Assembly: GCA_050297855.1 (NCBI GenBank)
Contig: JBNKTC010000010.1
Coordinates: forward strand, 186,001-250,000
Origin: SZUA-545 sp050297855
Lineage (GTDB): Bacteria; Campylobacterota; Campylobacteria; Campylobacterales; SZUA-545
Direction of reading: 5' to 3'
Length of the DNA: 64,000 bases
The stretch's first letter is position 1, and each line of letters opens with the position of its first letter. This document shows, in pieces, positions 33,298 to 42,452 of this stretch. The notes under the pieces were generated by a model, which had not been told where the DNA came from, did no database searches, and saw only the letters and a list, made by a program, of their open reading frames with translations. The position numbers and the translations under genes are program-made.

Positions 33298-33923
33298 TGA
33301 GTACGTCGAAAAACGTCACAATCATCGCAAAGGAGGGGTACAGCCATATCGTACTGGCTTTTATCCCCTTTGCCCTGTCGGTCTATGGCGATTTTTACGC
33401 ACTTTTTATCTATCTCTTCTTTTTTCTCTTCATCTTCTCTTTCTTCTTTTTTCGCAATCCCGAACGGGTAGTTGCGGATGATACGTCAGGTTCCGTCCTC
33501 GCTCCGGTCGACGGTGTGATCGAAGCGATCGAACGTCTGGAAAACGAATCGGGCGTACGGGTACGGATCGCCAACGGGATGTTGGATACCCATATCCTGC
33601 GGGCCCCTTTCAAATCGACCGTTTCCGATGAGCAGCGCCGATACGGTATGGCGCTTTTTGGGGATGAGTCAAAGGCACTGGAGCTCAACAGTCGCTGCAG
33701 CGTCATGTTCGACGGGGTTCGGATGGATATTGTCGGGACCTTCTTCCCCTACGATGTCGCCTGCTATTTCGAATCGGGTGATATCGTACGGCACGGGGAA
33801 CGCATCGGGTTTGTCTACACGGGGTATATCGAGATGATCCTCCCCTATGCAGTCAGCCTGCACATCAATATCGGCGACAAGGTCAAGTCGGCCGAAAGCA
33901 TTATAGGAATTATTAAAGAGTAG
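33297..33923 (+). CDS. Phosphatidylserine decarboxylase-like membrane protein lacking the self-cleavage serine
   Basis: A 208-residue protein. Two adjacent hydrophobic segments (about 18-53) precede a PSD-A-like domain (PERVVA...SVLAPVDGVIEAIERL, MLDTHILRAPFKSTV with D97 and H99, PYDVACYFESGDIV). Real decarboxylases cut themselves at Gly-Ser in the segment GxIxFGSRVDxxLP, making the pyruvoyl group. Here the equivalent text is GFVYTGYIEMILP (171-183), with no serine, so autocatalytic maturation is not expected. It keeps the position of a psd gene between ftsH and pssA. Campylobacter has a similar short homologue in this place. It may be an inactive paralogue with a regulatory or lipid-binding role; active enzyme with another nucleophile (T175) cannot be excluded. 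Confidence 0.75.
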   Translation: MSTSKNVTIIAKEGYSHIVLAFIPFALSVYGDFYALFIYLFFFLFIFSFFFFRNPERVVADDTSGSVLAPVDGVIEAIERLENESGVRVRIANGMLDTHILRAPFKSTVSDEQRRYGMALFGDESKALELNSRCSVMFDGVRMDIVGTFFPYDVACYFESGDIVRHGERIGFVYTGYIEMILPYAVSLHINIGDKVKSAESIIGIIKE

Positions 33924-33925
33924 CA

Positions 33926-34654
33926 ATGGAAAAAGGCAAGATCAATTTTTTATACATATTACCAAATCTTTTTACTGCAGCCAGTATCTTTCTGGGTATT
34001 GTCAGTATCATAAGCGCCTCCACGGGCGCATACGAAAAGGCGGCGTGGCTGATTATCATCGCTACGATCTTTGATGCCCTGGACGGCCGGGTAGCCCGGC
34101 TGACGCATACCCAGAGTAAATTCGGCGGGGAGTTCGACTCCTTGGCCGATGTGGTGGCGTTCGGGGTAGCCCCGGCTTTTTTACTCTTCTTCTCCTACGG
34201 TCACAGTTACGGGAAGTTCGGTATCCTGGTTGCGGCACTCTATGTCATCTTCGGCGCGATCCGACTGGCACGCTTTAACGTCATCAGCAGCGAGACGGAG
34301 GCCAATGTATTTATCGGTCTTCCGATTCCCGCATCGGCACTGTTTGTCGTCAGCTGGGTATTGATGTGTGAGGATTACGCCATGTTCCATGACTACATTT
34401 TGGTATTGCTGAGCTTTACGCTGCTGGCCGGTGTTCTGATGGTCTCCAATGTCCGCTATCCCAGTTTTAAGAAGGTGGACTTTAAAAAGGCACATTTTGT
34501 CAAGGGGCTTTTTGCTCTGATCGTCCTGCTGTCGCTTATCTTCCTCTTCCCGATCGAGATGCTTTGCGCGATTTCGACACTCTTTTTGCTTTATGGTCTG
34601 GTACGATATCTCTATACGATTATCACCAAACGTAACGCAAGGCCGAAGATATGA
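33926..34654 (+). CDS. pssA: CDP-diacylglycerol-serine O-phosphatidyltransferase
   Basis: A 242-residue integral membrane enzyme that makes phosphatidylserine from CDP-diacylglycerol and serine. The CDP-alcohol phosphotransferase motif is DALDGRVARLT...GGEFDSLADVV (about 50-80), with all the expected aspartates. Six or more hydrophobic segments are visible. It starts two bases after the psd-like gene, and its stop overlaps leuA by four bases. Confidence 0.92.
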   Translation: MEKGKINFLYILPNLFTAASIFLGIVSIISASTGAYEKAAWLIIIATIFDALDGRVARLTHTQSKFGGEFDSLADVVAFGVAPAFLLFFSYGHSYGKFGILVAALYVIFGAIRLARFNVISSETEANVFIGLPIPASALFVVSWVLMCEDYAMFHDYILVLLSFTLLAGVLMVSNVRYPSFKKVDFKKAHFVKGLFALIVLLSLIFLFPIEMLCAISTLFLLYGLVRYLYTIITKRNARPKI

Positions 34655-36198
34655 GTGACCAGACCGTAAAGATTTTCGATACGACACTGCGTGACGGGGA
34701 ACAGTCCCCGGGCGCGTCCATGACTACCGATGAGAAGATCAAGATCGCCAGGCAGCTGGAGAAACTCGGCGTCGATATCATCGAAGCGGGATTTGCCGTG
34801 GCGAGCCCCGGCGATTTTGACGCAGTCTCCAATATCGCTTCAGTAGTAAAAAACTCCACCGTCTGCTCCCTGGCGCGTGCTGTGGAGAAAGATATCAAGG
34901 CAGCCGGAGAAGCGGTCGCCAAGGCAAACCTGCGCCGTATTCACACCTTTATCGCTACCAGCCCGATCCACATGGAGTACAAGCTCCAGATGAAACCCGA
35001 CGAGGTGATCAAGCGGGCCGTGGCGGCCGTGGAGTTTGCACGGACCTTCGTGGATGACGTCGAGTTCAGTTGTGAAGATGCAACGCGCAGCGAACTGCCG
35101 TTTCTTAAAGAGATCGTCGACGCCGTCGTCAGTGCCGGAGCCAGCACGGTCAACCTCCCCGATACGGTGGGTTACAGCGTCCCCTTTGAGTACGGGGCGT
35201 TTGTGAAAGAGATCGTCGATTCGATCAACGGGCGGGCGATCATCTCTGTCCACTGTCACAACGACCTGGGCCTGGCCACATCCAACTCGCTCAGCGCCGC
35301 GATGAACGGGGCCAGACAGATCGAATGCACGATCAACGGACTGGGCGAACGGGCCGGCAACGCCTCCCTGGAGGAGATCGTTATGGCGCTTAAGACACGC
35401 AATGATCTTTTCGGCGGGATCGATACACGGATCAATACCAGGGAGATCTATCCCACTAGCCGTCTCGTTGCAAACGTCTGCGGAATCGAACCGCAGCCGA
35501 ACAAGGCGATCGTCGGTAAAAACGCATTCTCCCACGAAAGCGGTATCCACCAGGACGGGATCCTCAAGTTCCGGGAGACCTACGAGATCATGAAGGCCGA
35601 GGATATCGGGTGGGATACCAACCGCCTGACCCTGGGCAAGCTCTCCGGAAGCCACGCCTTTGCCGACAAGCTCAAAGAGCTCGGTATCGAGCTGGAAAAA
35701 GATGATTTTGACAAGGCGTTTAAGCGTTTTAAACTCCTGGCCGATAAGAAAAAGGAGATCTACGACGACGATATCCGGATGATCGTGGCCGACGAGACAA
35801 GCGATACACCCCAGGTCTACGAGCTGGTCAAGCTCCAGATCTCCGACTGCAGCGAGGGGGTCCCCAGTGCCGCGGCGACGATCCGCTATAACGGCGAGGA
35901 TGTTACCGACGCCGCCATCGGGGACGGGACAATCGATGCGATCTTCAAGGTGATCGACCGCATCAGCGGGTACAACGGAAAACTGAACGACTACAAGGTC
36001 GAAGCGGTCAGCCAGGGGAAAGACGCCCTGGCCAAGGTCGTGGTCAAGGTGGTCTTCGACGAAGGAAAACCGGCCGTGATGGGCCACGGACTCAGTATCG
36101 ATACGATGCTTGCCTCAGCCCGCGCTTACGTCGCAGCCCTTAACAGTTACCTCCTGATGAAAGACCGTCTGAAAAACGTCTCCTGCGAACATATCTGA
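34651..36198 (+). CDS. leuA: 2-isopropylmalate synthase
   Basis: A 515-residue enzyme that condenses acetyl-CoA with 2-ketoisovalerate, the first committed step of leucine synthesis. The catalytic TIM barrel opens with FDTTLRDGEQSPG and carries the metal-binding HCHNDLGLA-like segment (SVHCHNDLGLAT) and GLGERAGNA. The C-terminal LeuA dimer/allosteric domain (about 390-515) for leucine feedback is complete. Coupled to pssA by the ATGA overlap; a terminator follows at once. Confidence 0.95.
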   Translation: MSDQTVKIFDTTLRDGEQSPGASMTTDEKIKIARQLEKLGVDIIEAGFAVASPGDFDAVSNIASVVKNSTVCSLARAVEKDIKAAGEAVAKANLRRIHTFIATSPIHMEYKLQMKPDEVIKRAVAAVEFARTFVDDVEFSCEDATRSELPFLKEIVDAVVSAGASTVNLPDTVGYSVPFEYGAFVKEIVDSINGRAIISVHCHNDLGLATSNSLSAAMNGARQIECTINGLGERAGNASLEEIVMALKTRNDLFGGIDTRINTREIYPTSRLVANVCGIEPQPNKAIVGKNAFSHESGIHQDGILKFRETYEIMKAEDIGWDTNRLTLGKLSGSHAFADKLKELGIELEKDDFDKAFKRFKLLADKKKEIYDDDIRMIVADETSDTPQVYELVKLQISDCSEGVPSAAATIRYNGEDVTDAAIGDGTIDAIFKVIDRISGYNGKLNDYKVEAVSQGKDALAKVVVKVVFDEGKPAVMGHGLSIDTMLASARAYVAALNSYLLMKDRLKNVSCEHI

Positions 36199-36201
36199 TA
36201 G

Positions 36202-36240
36202 CCATACCTTAAGGGTTTTCCCCCTTAGGTATGGTTGCTT
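36202..36240. terminator. Terminator after leuA, shared with the convergent pflB-like gene
   Basis: CCATACCTTAAGGG pairs with CCCTTAGGTATGG around a short TTTTC-type loop, followed by a T- and C-rich stretch. It lies between the leuA stop and the opposing stop at 36249. Confidence 0.8.
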
Positions 36241-36248
36241 CTTCTTTT

Positions 36249-38612
36249 CTAATCTTCTTTCTCTTTAATCCTGAAATCGAAATAGCGTGACTGGTATTTG
36301 GTATCGTTTATTTTGGTGTACTGGATGGCGGCGGCAGGGTAGTTTTTGACCTCCTGGTGGAGGAGACCGAGGCCGTATCGTGCTTCAAAGTTCCGGGGAT
36401 CGGTCATACGGGCCACCTCGAGCAGGACGATGGCGTTCTCTTTATGCCCGGCCCCGATGGCGGCAATGGCGGCATAAAGCAGGGTCTTGGTGTCACTGAC
36501 CTTGAGCTCATCGATAAGCTGGTTGTACTGGACAAAGGCCTGTTCGAAGTTCTTAAGCAGGATATTGGTCATGCCGAGGGCTTTGAGAAGGTTTTCACGG
36601 TCATAGATCTCTAGCCGCATCTGGCGTTCGAGCAGGATCTTGATCTTGGGAAGGTTACCCGAGATCTGGCCCATCAGGATATAGAGGTCCCGCGCGATAT
36701 CGGGGCCGTAGAAAAGCGAGTCGAAGCTGAGGTTCTGTCTGGACATGAACTGCTGGGTCTGGAAGGCGTATTTTTTGACGTTCGTATTTTTATTGGCCAC
36801 ATAGAGACGCAGAATATTCGTGACGATATCGTCGGGGAACTTTTTAAAAAGCTCGTCCGCACTGCTTACGGCGATGACGTTTTTATCGATCCTGTCGGCT
36901 ACGAGGATCTCGGTCAGAAGATAGAGCGGGTCTTGTTCTTTTTCGATCTCCAGCCAGCGGAACATGGCGTTAAAGTTGTCCTTGTAGAGGTTGAAAAGTG
37001 TCTGGTGGAAGATCTTCTGGATCGACTCCTCTTCGGCCTGGATCTCGCTTTTTAGCTTCTTCTCGATGTGTTCGGTCTCGCGCCCGCTCATGTCGGCACA
37101 AAAGAGCGCGAATACCCCGGCCAGGACGTTAGATTTATTTAAAAACTGGGCGCGGCGGAAATGGTCATAGGCCGTCCGGTAGTCTCCAAGCTGGGCGAAA
37201 CTGAGGCCGAGGTTGTACTCCAGCGTATCGTGGTTTTCAAACTTTTCGTTTAGCTTGGCAAAAAGCTTGTTGGCCTTGGCCGTGTGGGAGTTAAGGGCCA
37301 GCTTGATGGCGATGGAGATATTGGCGTTGGTGTTGGAGAGGAGGGCGGTGGAGGTGATAAACTCTTTCGCCAGTTCGATCTCACCCACCTCCAGGTTCAC
37401 CTGTCCTTTTTTCATCTGGATAAATGTCCGCTCTGCATCAAACACCTCATAGGGGGCGAAGTAGAAGATCATGGCATAAAGCTTCTCTTTGTCCAGGAAG
37501 ACCTTTTGGGAGAAGTACTCCTGGGCCAGGTTGATGTCAAAGAGACGTTTTTTCAGGAAGACTTCGATGGGGTAGTGTTTCCAGGCGTAGTCTTTGGGCA
37601 TGGAGTTGATCACGGAAGCGGCACGGGTGTACTGGGAGTTTTTAAGGTATGCAAGCAGGACCGCCTCTTTGGCAAGGTCGCGGCTGTCGTTGTTGTCGAT
37701 CGCCTCATTCAGCTTCTCGATGGCCAGTTTATACTCGCCGATGTTGGCATGCAGGAGCCCCAGGGTGAAGGCATCGCGCGGGGAGCGGTTTTTGCTGACG
37801 GCATTGAGGCTGCCGACATAGTCATCAAGCTTCAGTGAGACATCTGCGGCGATCATGTTCTGGCTCGGGGTGAAAAAATCCGAGGTGGGGGCGTGGATGC
37901 TGGAGAGGGTACGCACCGGCCGGTCTTTATAGTAGTTGATCAGGGCGTAGTAGTAGGAGTAGAGCGGGGAATTGACCTCTTCGGAGAGGGAGGCTTCAGC
38001 CAGGTCGATATAGTAGGCGAAGTTGGAATCCATACCCATCTCTTTGGCGCAGGCGGCGGCGTTGATGGCACTGGCGGTACGGTTCTCTTTATTCTGGAGT
38101 GCGCGCTTGAAGGCGTCGTAGGCGTTTTTAAAATCGCGCTCTTTAAGACGGGCGACTCCCAGGTTGTAATAGGAGATCGATTCGTTGTAAAGGGATATCT
38201 GGTGGTAGATATCCAAAGCCTTCTCTTTCTGGCCCGATCCGTAGAGGATATTGGCTTTTGAGAGGAGTTTTTCGATATCGCTTTTTTTGATGTAGCGTTT
38301 GAGTTTTTCACTCTCCTTGATCCGTTCCGCGCTGCTCTCTTTTTGCTGGCGCAGTTCGATCATCTCCTCCTCTTCGGCAAAGGTGCTGAAGAGGACACTG
38401 AAAAAGAGGATCAAAGAGAGAAGGGAGAGACCGAAGAGGAGCTGATAGCGGCGCTCTTTGATAAATTGAAGGAGCTTATTCGTCTTCTTGGGGGCTTCGC
38501 TCTTTGCCTGGGCTTGCGGCTCATCTTCATCAGGGCCGAGTTCGTCCTCGATATCAAAAAGGTCATCACCGTCTTCGATGATGATTACGCTGTCGTCCTT
38601 CTCTTCCGCCAT
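36249..38612 (-). CDS. pflB: TPR membrane protein, probable flagellar-motor scaffold PflB
   Basis: A 787-residue protein. Residues 1-52 are acidic and cytoplasmic (VIIIEDGDDLFDIEDEL), one membrane segment lies at about 55-77, and a charged helix follows. From about 115 to the end are many TPR-like helix pairs (YYNLGVARLKERDFKNAYDAF, YNLGLSFAQLGDYRTAYDHF, ARYGLGLLHQEVKNYPAAA). In Campylobacter the TPR protein PflB (Cj0390) has this layout and lies beside serS, as here. PflB is part of the periplasmic scaffold that holds stator complexes at wide radius in high-torque motors. The name rests on architecture and synteny. The symbol is unrelated to pyruvate formate-lyase. Confidence 0.7.
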   Translation of the reverse strand: MAEEKDDSVIIIEDGDDLFDIEDELGPDEDEPQAQAKSEAPKKTNKLLQFIKERRYQLLFGLSLLSLILFFSVLFSTFAEEEEMIELRQQKESSAERIKESEKLKRYIKKSDIEKLLSKANILYGSGQKEKALDIYHQISLYNESISYYNLGVARLKERDFKNAYDAFKRALQNKENRTASAINAAACAKEMGMDSNFAYYIDLAEASLSEEVNSPLYSYYYALINYYKDRPVRTLSSIHAPTSDFFTPSQNMIAADVSLKLDDYVGSLNAVSKNRSPRDAFTLGLLHANIGEYKLAIEKLNEAIDNNDSRDLAKEAVLLAYLKNSQYTRAASVINSMPKDYAWKHYPIEVFLKKRLFDINLAQEYFSQKVFLDKEKLYAMIFYFAPYEVFDAERTFIQMKKGQVNLEVGEIELAKEFITSTALLSNTNANISIAIKLALNSHTAKANKLFAKLNEKFENHDTLEYNLGLSFAQLGDYRTAYDHFRRAQFLNKSNVLAGVFALFCADMSGRETEHIEKKLKSEIQAEEESIQKIFHQTLFNLYKDNFNAMFRWLEIEKEQDPLYLLTEILVADRIDKNVIAVSSADELFKKFPDDIVTNILRLYVANKNTNVKKYAFQTQQFMSRQNLSFDSLFYGPDIARDLYILMGQISGNLPKIKILLERQMRLEIYDRENLLKALGMTNILLKNFEQAFVQYNQLIDELKVSDTKTLLYAAIAAIGAGHKENAIVLLEVARMTDPRNFEARYGLGLLHQEVKNYPAAAIQYTKINDTKYQSRYFDFRIKEKED

Positions 38613-38620
38613 CTACTGCC

Positions 38621-39868
38621 TTAGTTTAGGTATTTGTGCAGGACGTCGGGGATCGTGATCGTCCCGTCTTCGTTCTGGTAGTTTTCCATCAGGGCGATCA
38701 GGGTCCGTCCTACGGCGAGGCTGGAGCCGTTAAGGGTGTGGACCAGTCGGTTCTTCTTGCCGTCTTTAAAACGGATCATGGCACGCCGTGCCTGGAAATC
38801 GCGCACGTTGGAGACGGAGCTGATCTCGCGGTAGCGGTTCTGGGATGGGAACCACACCTCCAGGTCGATCGTCTTGGCGGCACTGAAGCCGAGGTCTCCC
38901 CCGCACAGCTGCATCAGACGGTGGGGTAGGCCCAGGGAAGTCAGCAGGTCGCTGGCTGTAGAAACCATGTCGTCAAAGACACTGTCGCTTTCATCGGGAT
39001 GGGTGATGGAGACCAGCTCGACCTTGGCGAACTGGTGCTGGCGGATCATCCCGCGGGTGTCCCGACCGGCACTCCCGGCCTCTTTGCGGTAGCACTGGGT
39101 AAAGGCGGTCATCTTAAAGGGAAGCTCCTCCGCCTCCAGGATCTCGTCACGGAAGAGGTTGGTCAGCGACACTTCCGATGTGGGGATCAGGTAGAGGTTT
39201 TCGCCTTCTAGTTTATAGAGGTCGTCGGCAAATTTGGGAAGCTGCCCCGTACCGAAGAGGGACTCTTCGTTGGCGATAGCCGGGACGCTCACCTCTTCAA
39301 AGCCGCGGGAGCGGTTAAAATCGAGCATGTAGTTGATCAGGGCACGCTCCAGCCGCGCAGCATCGGACTTGACGACGGTAAAACGGCTTTTGGCCAGCTT
39401 GACGCCGCGTTTAAAATCGAGCCAGTCGAGGTCGACACCGAGGTCGTGGTGCTCTTTGGGTTCAAAGGAGAAGCTGCGGGGTTCGAGGACCTTTTTCAGT
39501 TCGACGTTCTGCTCTTCGTCCTCCCCTTCGGGAACATCGGCATCGGGCAGGTTGGGAATAGTCCGTGCGAGCTCCTGCAGGGCCGTTTCGTATTCGTTGG
39601 TCTTCTCCTGGAGGTCGGCGATGGCCGCTTTGTTACTTTTGACCTGCTCCTGGAGTGCGGAGACGTCGCCGCCTGTGGCTTTGAGTTTCCCGAACTCTTT
39701 GCTCAGGCTGTTCTGGGTCGCTTTGAGCTCTTCGAGGGACTGGAGGGAGTGTTTGAATGCCAGCGTACGTTCTTTGAGGTCGGCCAGCAGGTCCGTGCCG
39801 ACCTGTTTCTTTTCGAGGGCCGCTGCAACGACGTCAAAATCTTTTTGGAGTAGTTTTAAATCGATCAA
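38621..39868 (-). CDS. serS: Seryl-tRNA synthetase
   Basis: A 415-residue class II synthetase. Residues 1-110 form the long coiled-coil arm that grips tRNA-Ser (LQSLEELKATQNSLSKEFGKL). Class II motifs 2 and 3 appear as GRDTRGMIRQHQF and LNGSSLAVGRTLIALMEN. The start is TTG at 39868, with AGGAT upstream. Its stop lies 8 bp before the pflB-like ATG. Confidence 0.95.
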   Translation of the reverse strand: MIDLKLLQKDFDVVAAALEKKQVGTDLLADLKERTLAFKHSLQSLEELKATQNSLSKEFGKLKATGGDVSALQEQVKSNKAAIADLQEKTNEYETALQELARTIPNLPDADVPEGEDEEQNVELKKVLEPRSFSFEPKEHHDLGVDLDWLDFKRGVKLAKSRFTVVKSDAARLERALINYMLDFNRSRGFEEVSVPAIANEESLFGTGQLPKFADDLYKLEGENLYLIPTSEVSLTNLFRDEILEAEELPFKMTAFTQCYRKEAGSAGRDTRGMIRQHQFAKVELVSITHPDESDSVFDDMVSTASDLLTSLGLPHRLMQLCGGDLGFSAAKTIDLEVWFPSQNRYREISSVSNVRDFQARRAMIRFKDGKKNRLVHTLNGSSLAVGRTLIALMENYQNEDGTITIPDVLHKYLN

Positions 39869-39947
39869 TAGAAAATCCTATATTATCCGTCTTCGGGTTT
39901 TTAAAAAGTCCTCTATTTTATCGCGTTATAGCTTATTGGCCGGGGCG

Positions 39948-41336
39948 TCACAGCTCCCGGTCGTCGTCGGATTTACGTTTTTTGGCTTTTATCAGGAGCG
40001 GGACGCCCGTCAGGTCGATGTTCTCCCGGATACGGTTATCCAGGTAGCGCATATAGCTGAAGTGCAGGGATTCGGGACGATTGCATATCAGGGCGATGCG
40101 CGGCGGTTTGGTCTCGTACTGGACGGCAAAATAGATCTTGACGACGCGCCCTTTGTCCGACGGGATATGGTGGCGGCTGATAGCGTGTTTGACCAGTTCG
40201 TTCAGCGCGGAGGTCGGGATGCGCTTGGTGTAGTTGGCGTAGATATCCAGGATGATGTCGTTGACCTTGTGGATCCGTTTTTTGCTCAGGGCCGAGACGG
40301 TGATGACCGGGGCATAGGCGAGGAACTTGTAGCGGTAGCGGATATCGTCCACGAGCTCTTCGTAGCTTTTGGTCGCCTTGTCGTATTTGTTAAGAACAAT
40401 GATCGTCGCCAGGTGAAACTCCTGGATCAATCCCGCGATCCGCTCGTCAAGCTCCGTAAACTCTTCGCTGCAGTCGAGGACGAGCAGGGCGACGTCGGAG
40501 CGTTCGAGCATATTTTTGCTCCGCATCAGGGCGTACTTCTCGATCCCTTCGATCTTACTTCGCTTGCGAATCCCGGCGGTGTCGACGAAGGTGATCTCCT
40601 TGTCTTTGTAGGTGATCTTCTCATCCACCGGGTCGATAGTGGTCCCGGCGATGGAGCTGACGACGGAACGTTCGGTCCCTGTCAGGGCATTGAGCAGGGA
40701 GCTTTTGCCCACATTGGGGCGGCCGAGGATGGCGACGTTGATCTTGTTGTCCTCTTCCGCTTCGGGGACCATCTCCCCCTCGTCGTCATAGTTCTCATCG
40801 ATAAAGTCAAAGAAGTCGTCTTCGCCCGACTCGTCCACGATTTCCGGTTCGCCTGCGATATGGGAGGAGATCCATTGGACCAGGTTGTTGACCCCGATGT
40901 TGTGGGATACAGAGATATCAAAAAGATTTTCCGCCCCGAAACTCATGTATTCGTATACCTGGTCTTTCATCTTTTCATTGTCGATCTTGTTGATGACCAG
41001 GGCGATATTCTTGGCGATATCCTGGAGCTGGAAAAAGAGCTTGCGGTCTTTATCGTCGGGCAGCTCTTTGCCGTCGACCATAAAGAGGACGATATCCGCT
41101 TCTTCGGCTGCCTTGATCGATTTTTTCTTTACCTCGTCAAACATCTCGTCGCGGTCTTCCAGGCCGCCGGTGTCGTAGAGCATGGCCGGTTTGCCGTCGA
41201 TCTCGATCTCGCGGCGTTTGATGTCCCGGGTCGTTCCGGCGACTTCGCTGATAATGGCATCGCGCTCTTTTGCCAGGCGGTTAAAGAGGGAGCTTTTCCC
41301 CACATTCGGTTTTCCGATGAGTGCTATAGTTGTCAA
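39948..41336 (-). CDS. der: Ribosome-biogenesis GTPase Der (EngA)
   Basis: A 462-residue protein with two GTPase domains in tandem, a layout unique to Der. The P-loops are GKPNVGKSSLFN (residue 7 on) and GRPNVGKSSLLN (about 205), with the second-domain NKYD motif. A C-terminal KH-like domain follows (about 350-462). It matures the 50S subunit. An acidic insertion between the domains (DESGEDDFFDFIDENYDDEG) is longer than usual. The start is TTG at 41336 with AGGAT before it. Confidence 0.94.
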   Translation of the reverse strand: MTTIALIGKPNVGKSSLFNRLAKERDAIISEVAGTTRDIKRREIEIDGKPAMLYDTGGLEDRDEMFDEVKKKSIKAAEEADIVLFMVDGKELPDDKDRKLFFQLQDIAKNIALVINKIDNEKMKDQVYEYMSFGAENLFDISVSHNIGVNNLVQWISSHIAGEPEIVDESGEDDFFDFIDENYDDEGEMVPEAEEDNKINVAILGRPNVGKSSLLNALTGTERSVVSSIAGTTIDPVDEKITYKDKEITFVDTAGIRKRSKIEGIEKYALMRSKNMLERSDVALLVLDCSEEFTELDERIAGLIQEFHLATIIVLNKYDKATKSYEELVDDIRYRYKFLAYAPVITVSALSKKRIHKVNDIILDIYANYTKRIPTSALNELVKHAISRHHIPSDKGRVVKIYFAVQYETKPPRIALICNRPESLHFSYMRYLDNRIRENIDLTGVPLLIKAKKRKSDDDREL

Positions 41337-41417
41337 GTTTTATCCTGTTTTGATTCTTAATGTAAAAAAAAGAGTAGTGTTATAATTCCGACATTTTAGC
41401 ATAATAATGGGGAAACA

Positions 41418-42305
41418 GTGATCGCACGAATCAGACGGATCGAACCGGGAATCAAATACATGTTGGCGGCATCTTTGATGTTTGCCATGATGGGATATTT
41501 TGTCAAGCTCCTGGCAGACGAGATGAGCAGCCTGGAGATCGTCTTTTTCAGGAATATCTTCGGGGTCGTGCTCATCGCCTTTACCTTCTTAAAGGCCCCG
41601 GCCAAAAGCAGCGGGGGGAAACCGTGGCTGCTCTTTTTCCGCGGGTTTATCGGGTTTATGGCGCTGCTGCTCTTTTTTTATAATATCACCGTCATGAGCC
41701 TGGCCGATGCCATGACCTTCTCCAAGACCTCGCCTATCTTTACGGCGATCTTCGCCTTTTTCTTCCTCAAGGAAGAGCTTCACAGGAGCGCATGGGGGGC
41801 GATCCTGCTCGGCTTCCTGGGGATGGTTCTGGTGATCAACCCGACCGGGGTGGTCCTTGACAAATATGCCGTAACGGGACTGCTCAGCGGTATGGGGGCA
41901 GCACTGGCCTACACCTCGATCAGAGAGCTTAAAAAACACTACGAGTCCCGCCAGATCGTCATGAGTTTCGTCCTGACCGGGACGATCGGGCCGGTGATCC
42001 TGATGCTGATAGCCGAAGTGTACCGTCCCCAGGCCCTTGATTTTATGCTGGCGCAGTTTGTCATGCCCACGGGGATCACCTGGCTCTATCTCACCCTGAT
42101 GGGAGTCCTTGCCACACTCAGCCAGCTCTTTATGACCAAGTCCTACGCCTCCATCAAAGCGGGCGTCGCCGGGGCGGTGAGCTATACCAATATCCTGTTT
42201 GCGATTGTGATCGGGCTTTTTATCGGAGAGGGGCTGCCGGATATGGTGACATCCATCGGGATTTTGTTGATCGTTTTAGCGGGAATTTTGGTCAGTCGGA
42301 AGTGA
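41418..42305 (+). CDS. EamA-family (DMT) permease
   Basis: A 295-residue membrane protein with ten hydrophobic segments in two EamA repeats (about 15-140 and 155-290). Repeat features include FRNIFGVVLIAFTF, YNITVMSLADAMTFSKTSPIFTAI and GVAGAVSYTNILFAIVIGLFIGEG. Members export metabolites or import solutes; the substrate is not predictable. The start is GTG at 41418 with GGGGA upstream. It is divergent from der and ends before a shared hairpin. Confidence 0.85.
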   Translation: MIARIRRIEPGIKYMLAASLMFAMMGYFVKLLADEMSSLEIVFFRNIFGVVLIAFTFLKAPAKSSGGKPWLLFFRGFIGFMALLLFFYNITVMSLADAMTFSKTSPIFTAIFAFFFLKEELHRSAWGAILLGFLGMVLVINPTGVVLDKYAVTGLLSGMGAALAYTSIRELKKHYESRQIVMSFVLTGTIGPVILMLIAEVYRPQALDFMLAQFVMPTGITWLYLTLMGVLATLSQLFMTKSYASIKAGVAGAVSYTNILFAIVIGLFIGEGLPDMVTSIGILLIVLAGILVSRK

Positions 42306-42412
42306 TGGTTATTTTTTAATCAGTATGTGGGATAAAAAATGGAAGCTTTTGGATTATAATGTGAATGTGTCGAAAGACATAAAGAGATAAAACTCTTTCC
42401 CTTTTTGAAATA

Positions 42413-42437
42413 GGTACCGGCCTTGTCAGCCGGTACT
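42413..42437. terminator. Hairpin between the permease and porin A
   Basis: GTACCGGC (42414-42421) and GCCGGTAC (42429-42436) form a perfect 8-bp stem with a 7-base loop, 16 bases beyond the porin A stop. It is followed on the minus strand by TATTTC. Confidence 0.7.
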
Positions 42438-42452
42438 CTTTTAAACCGTTTC

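Noticed and set aside
39333..41360. A 675-codon open frame on the plus strand across serS and der
   Set aside because: It crosses two real genes and their intergenic gap in antisense, and shows no family features.
42395..42412. Third copy of the porin leader sequence (TATTTCAAAAAGGGAAA on the minus strand) downstream of porin A
   Set aside because: It lies after a terminator with no start codon at the right place; too short to separate from chance, or a decayed duplication remnant.
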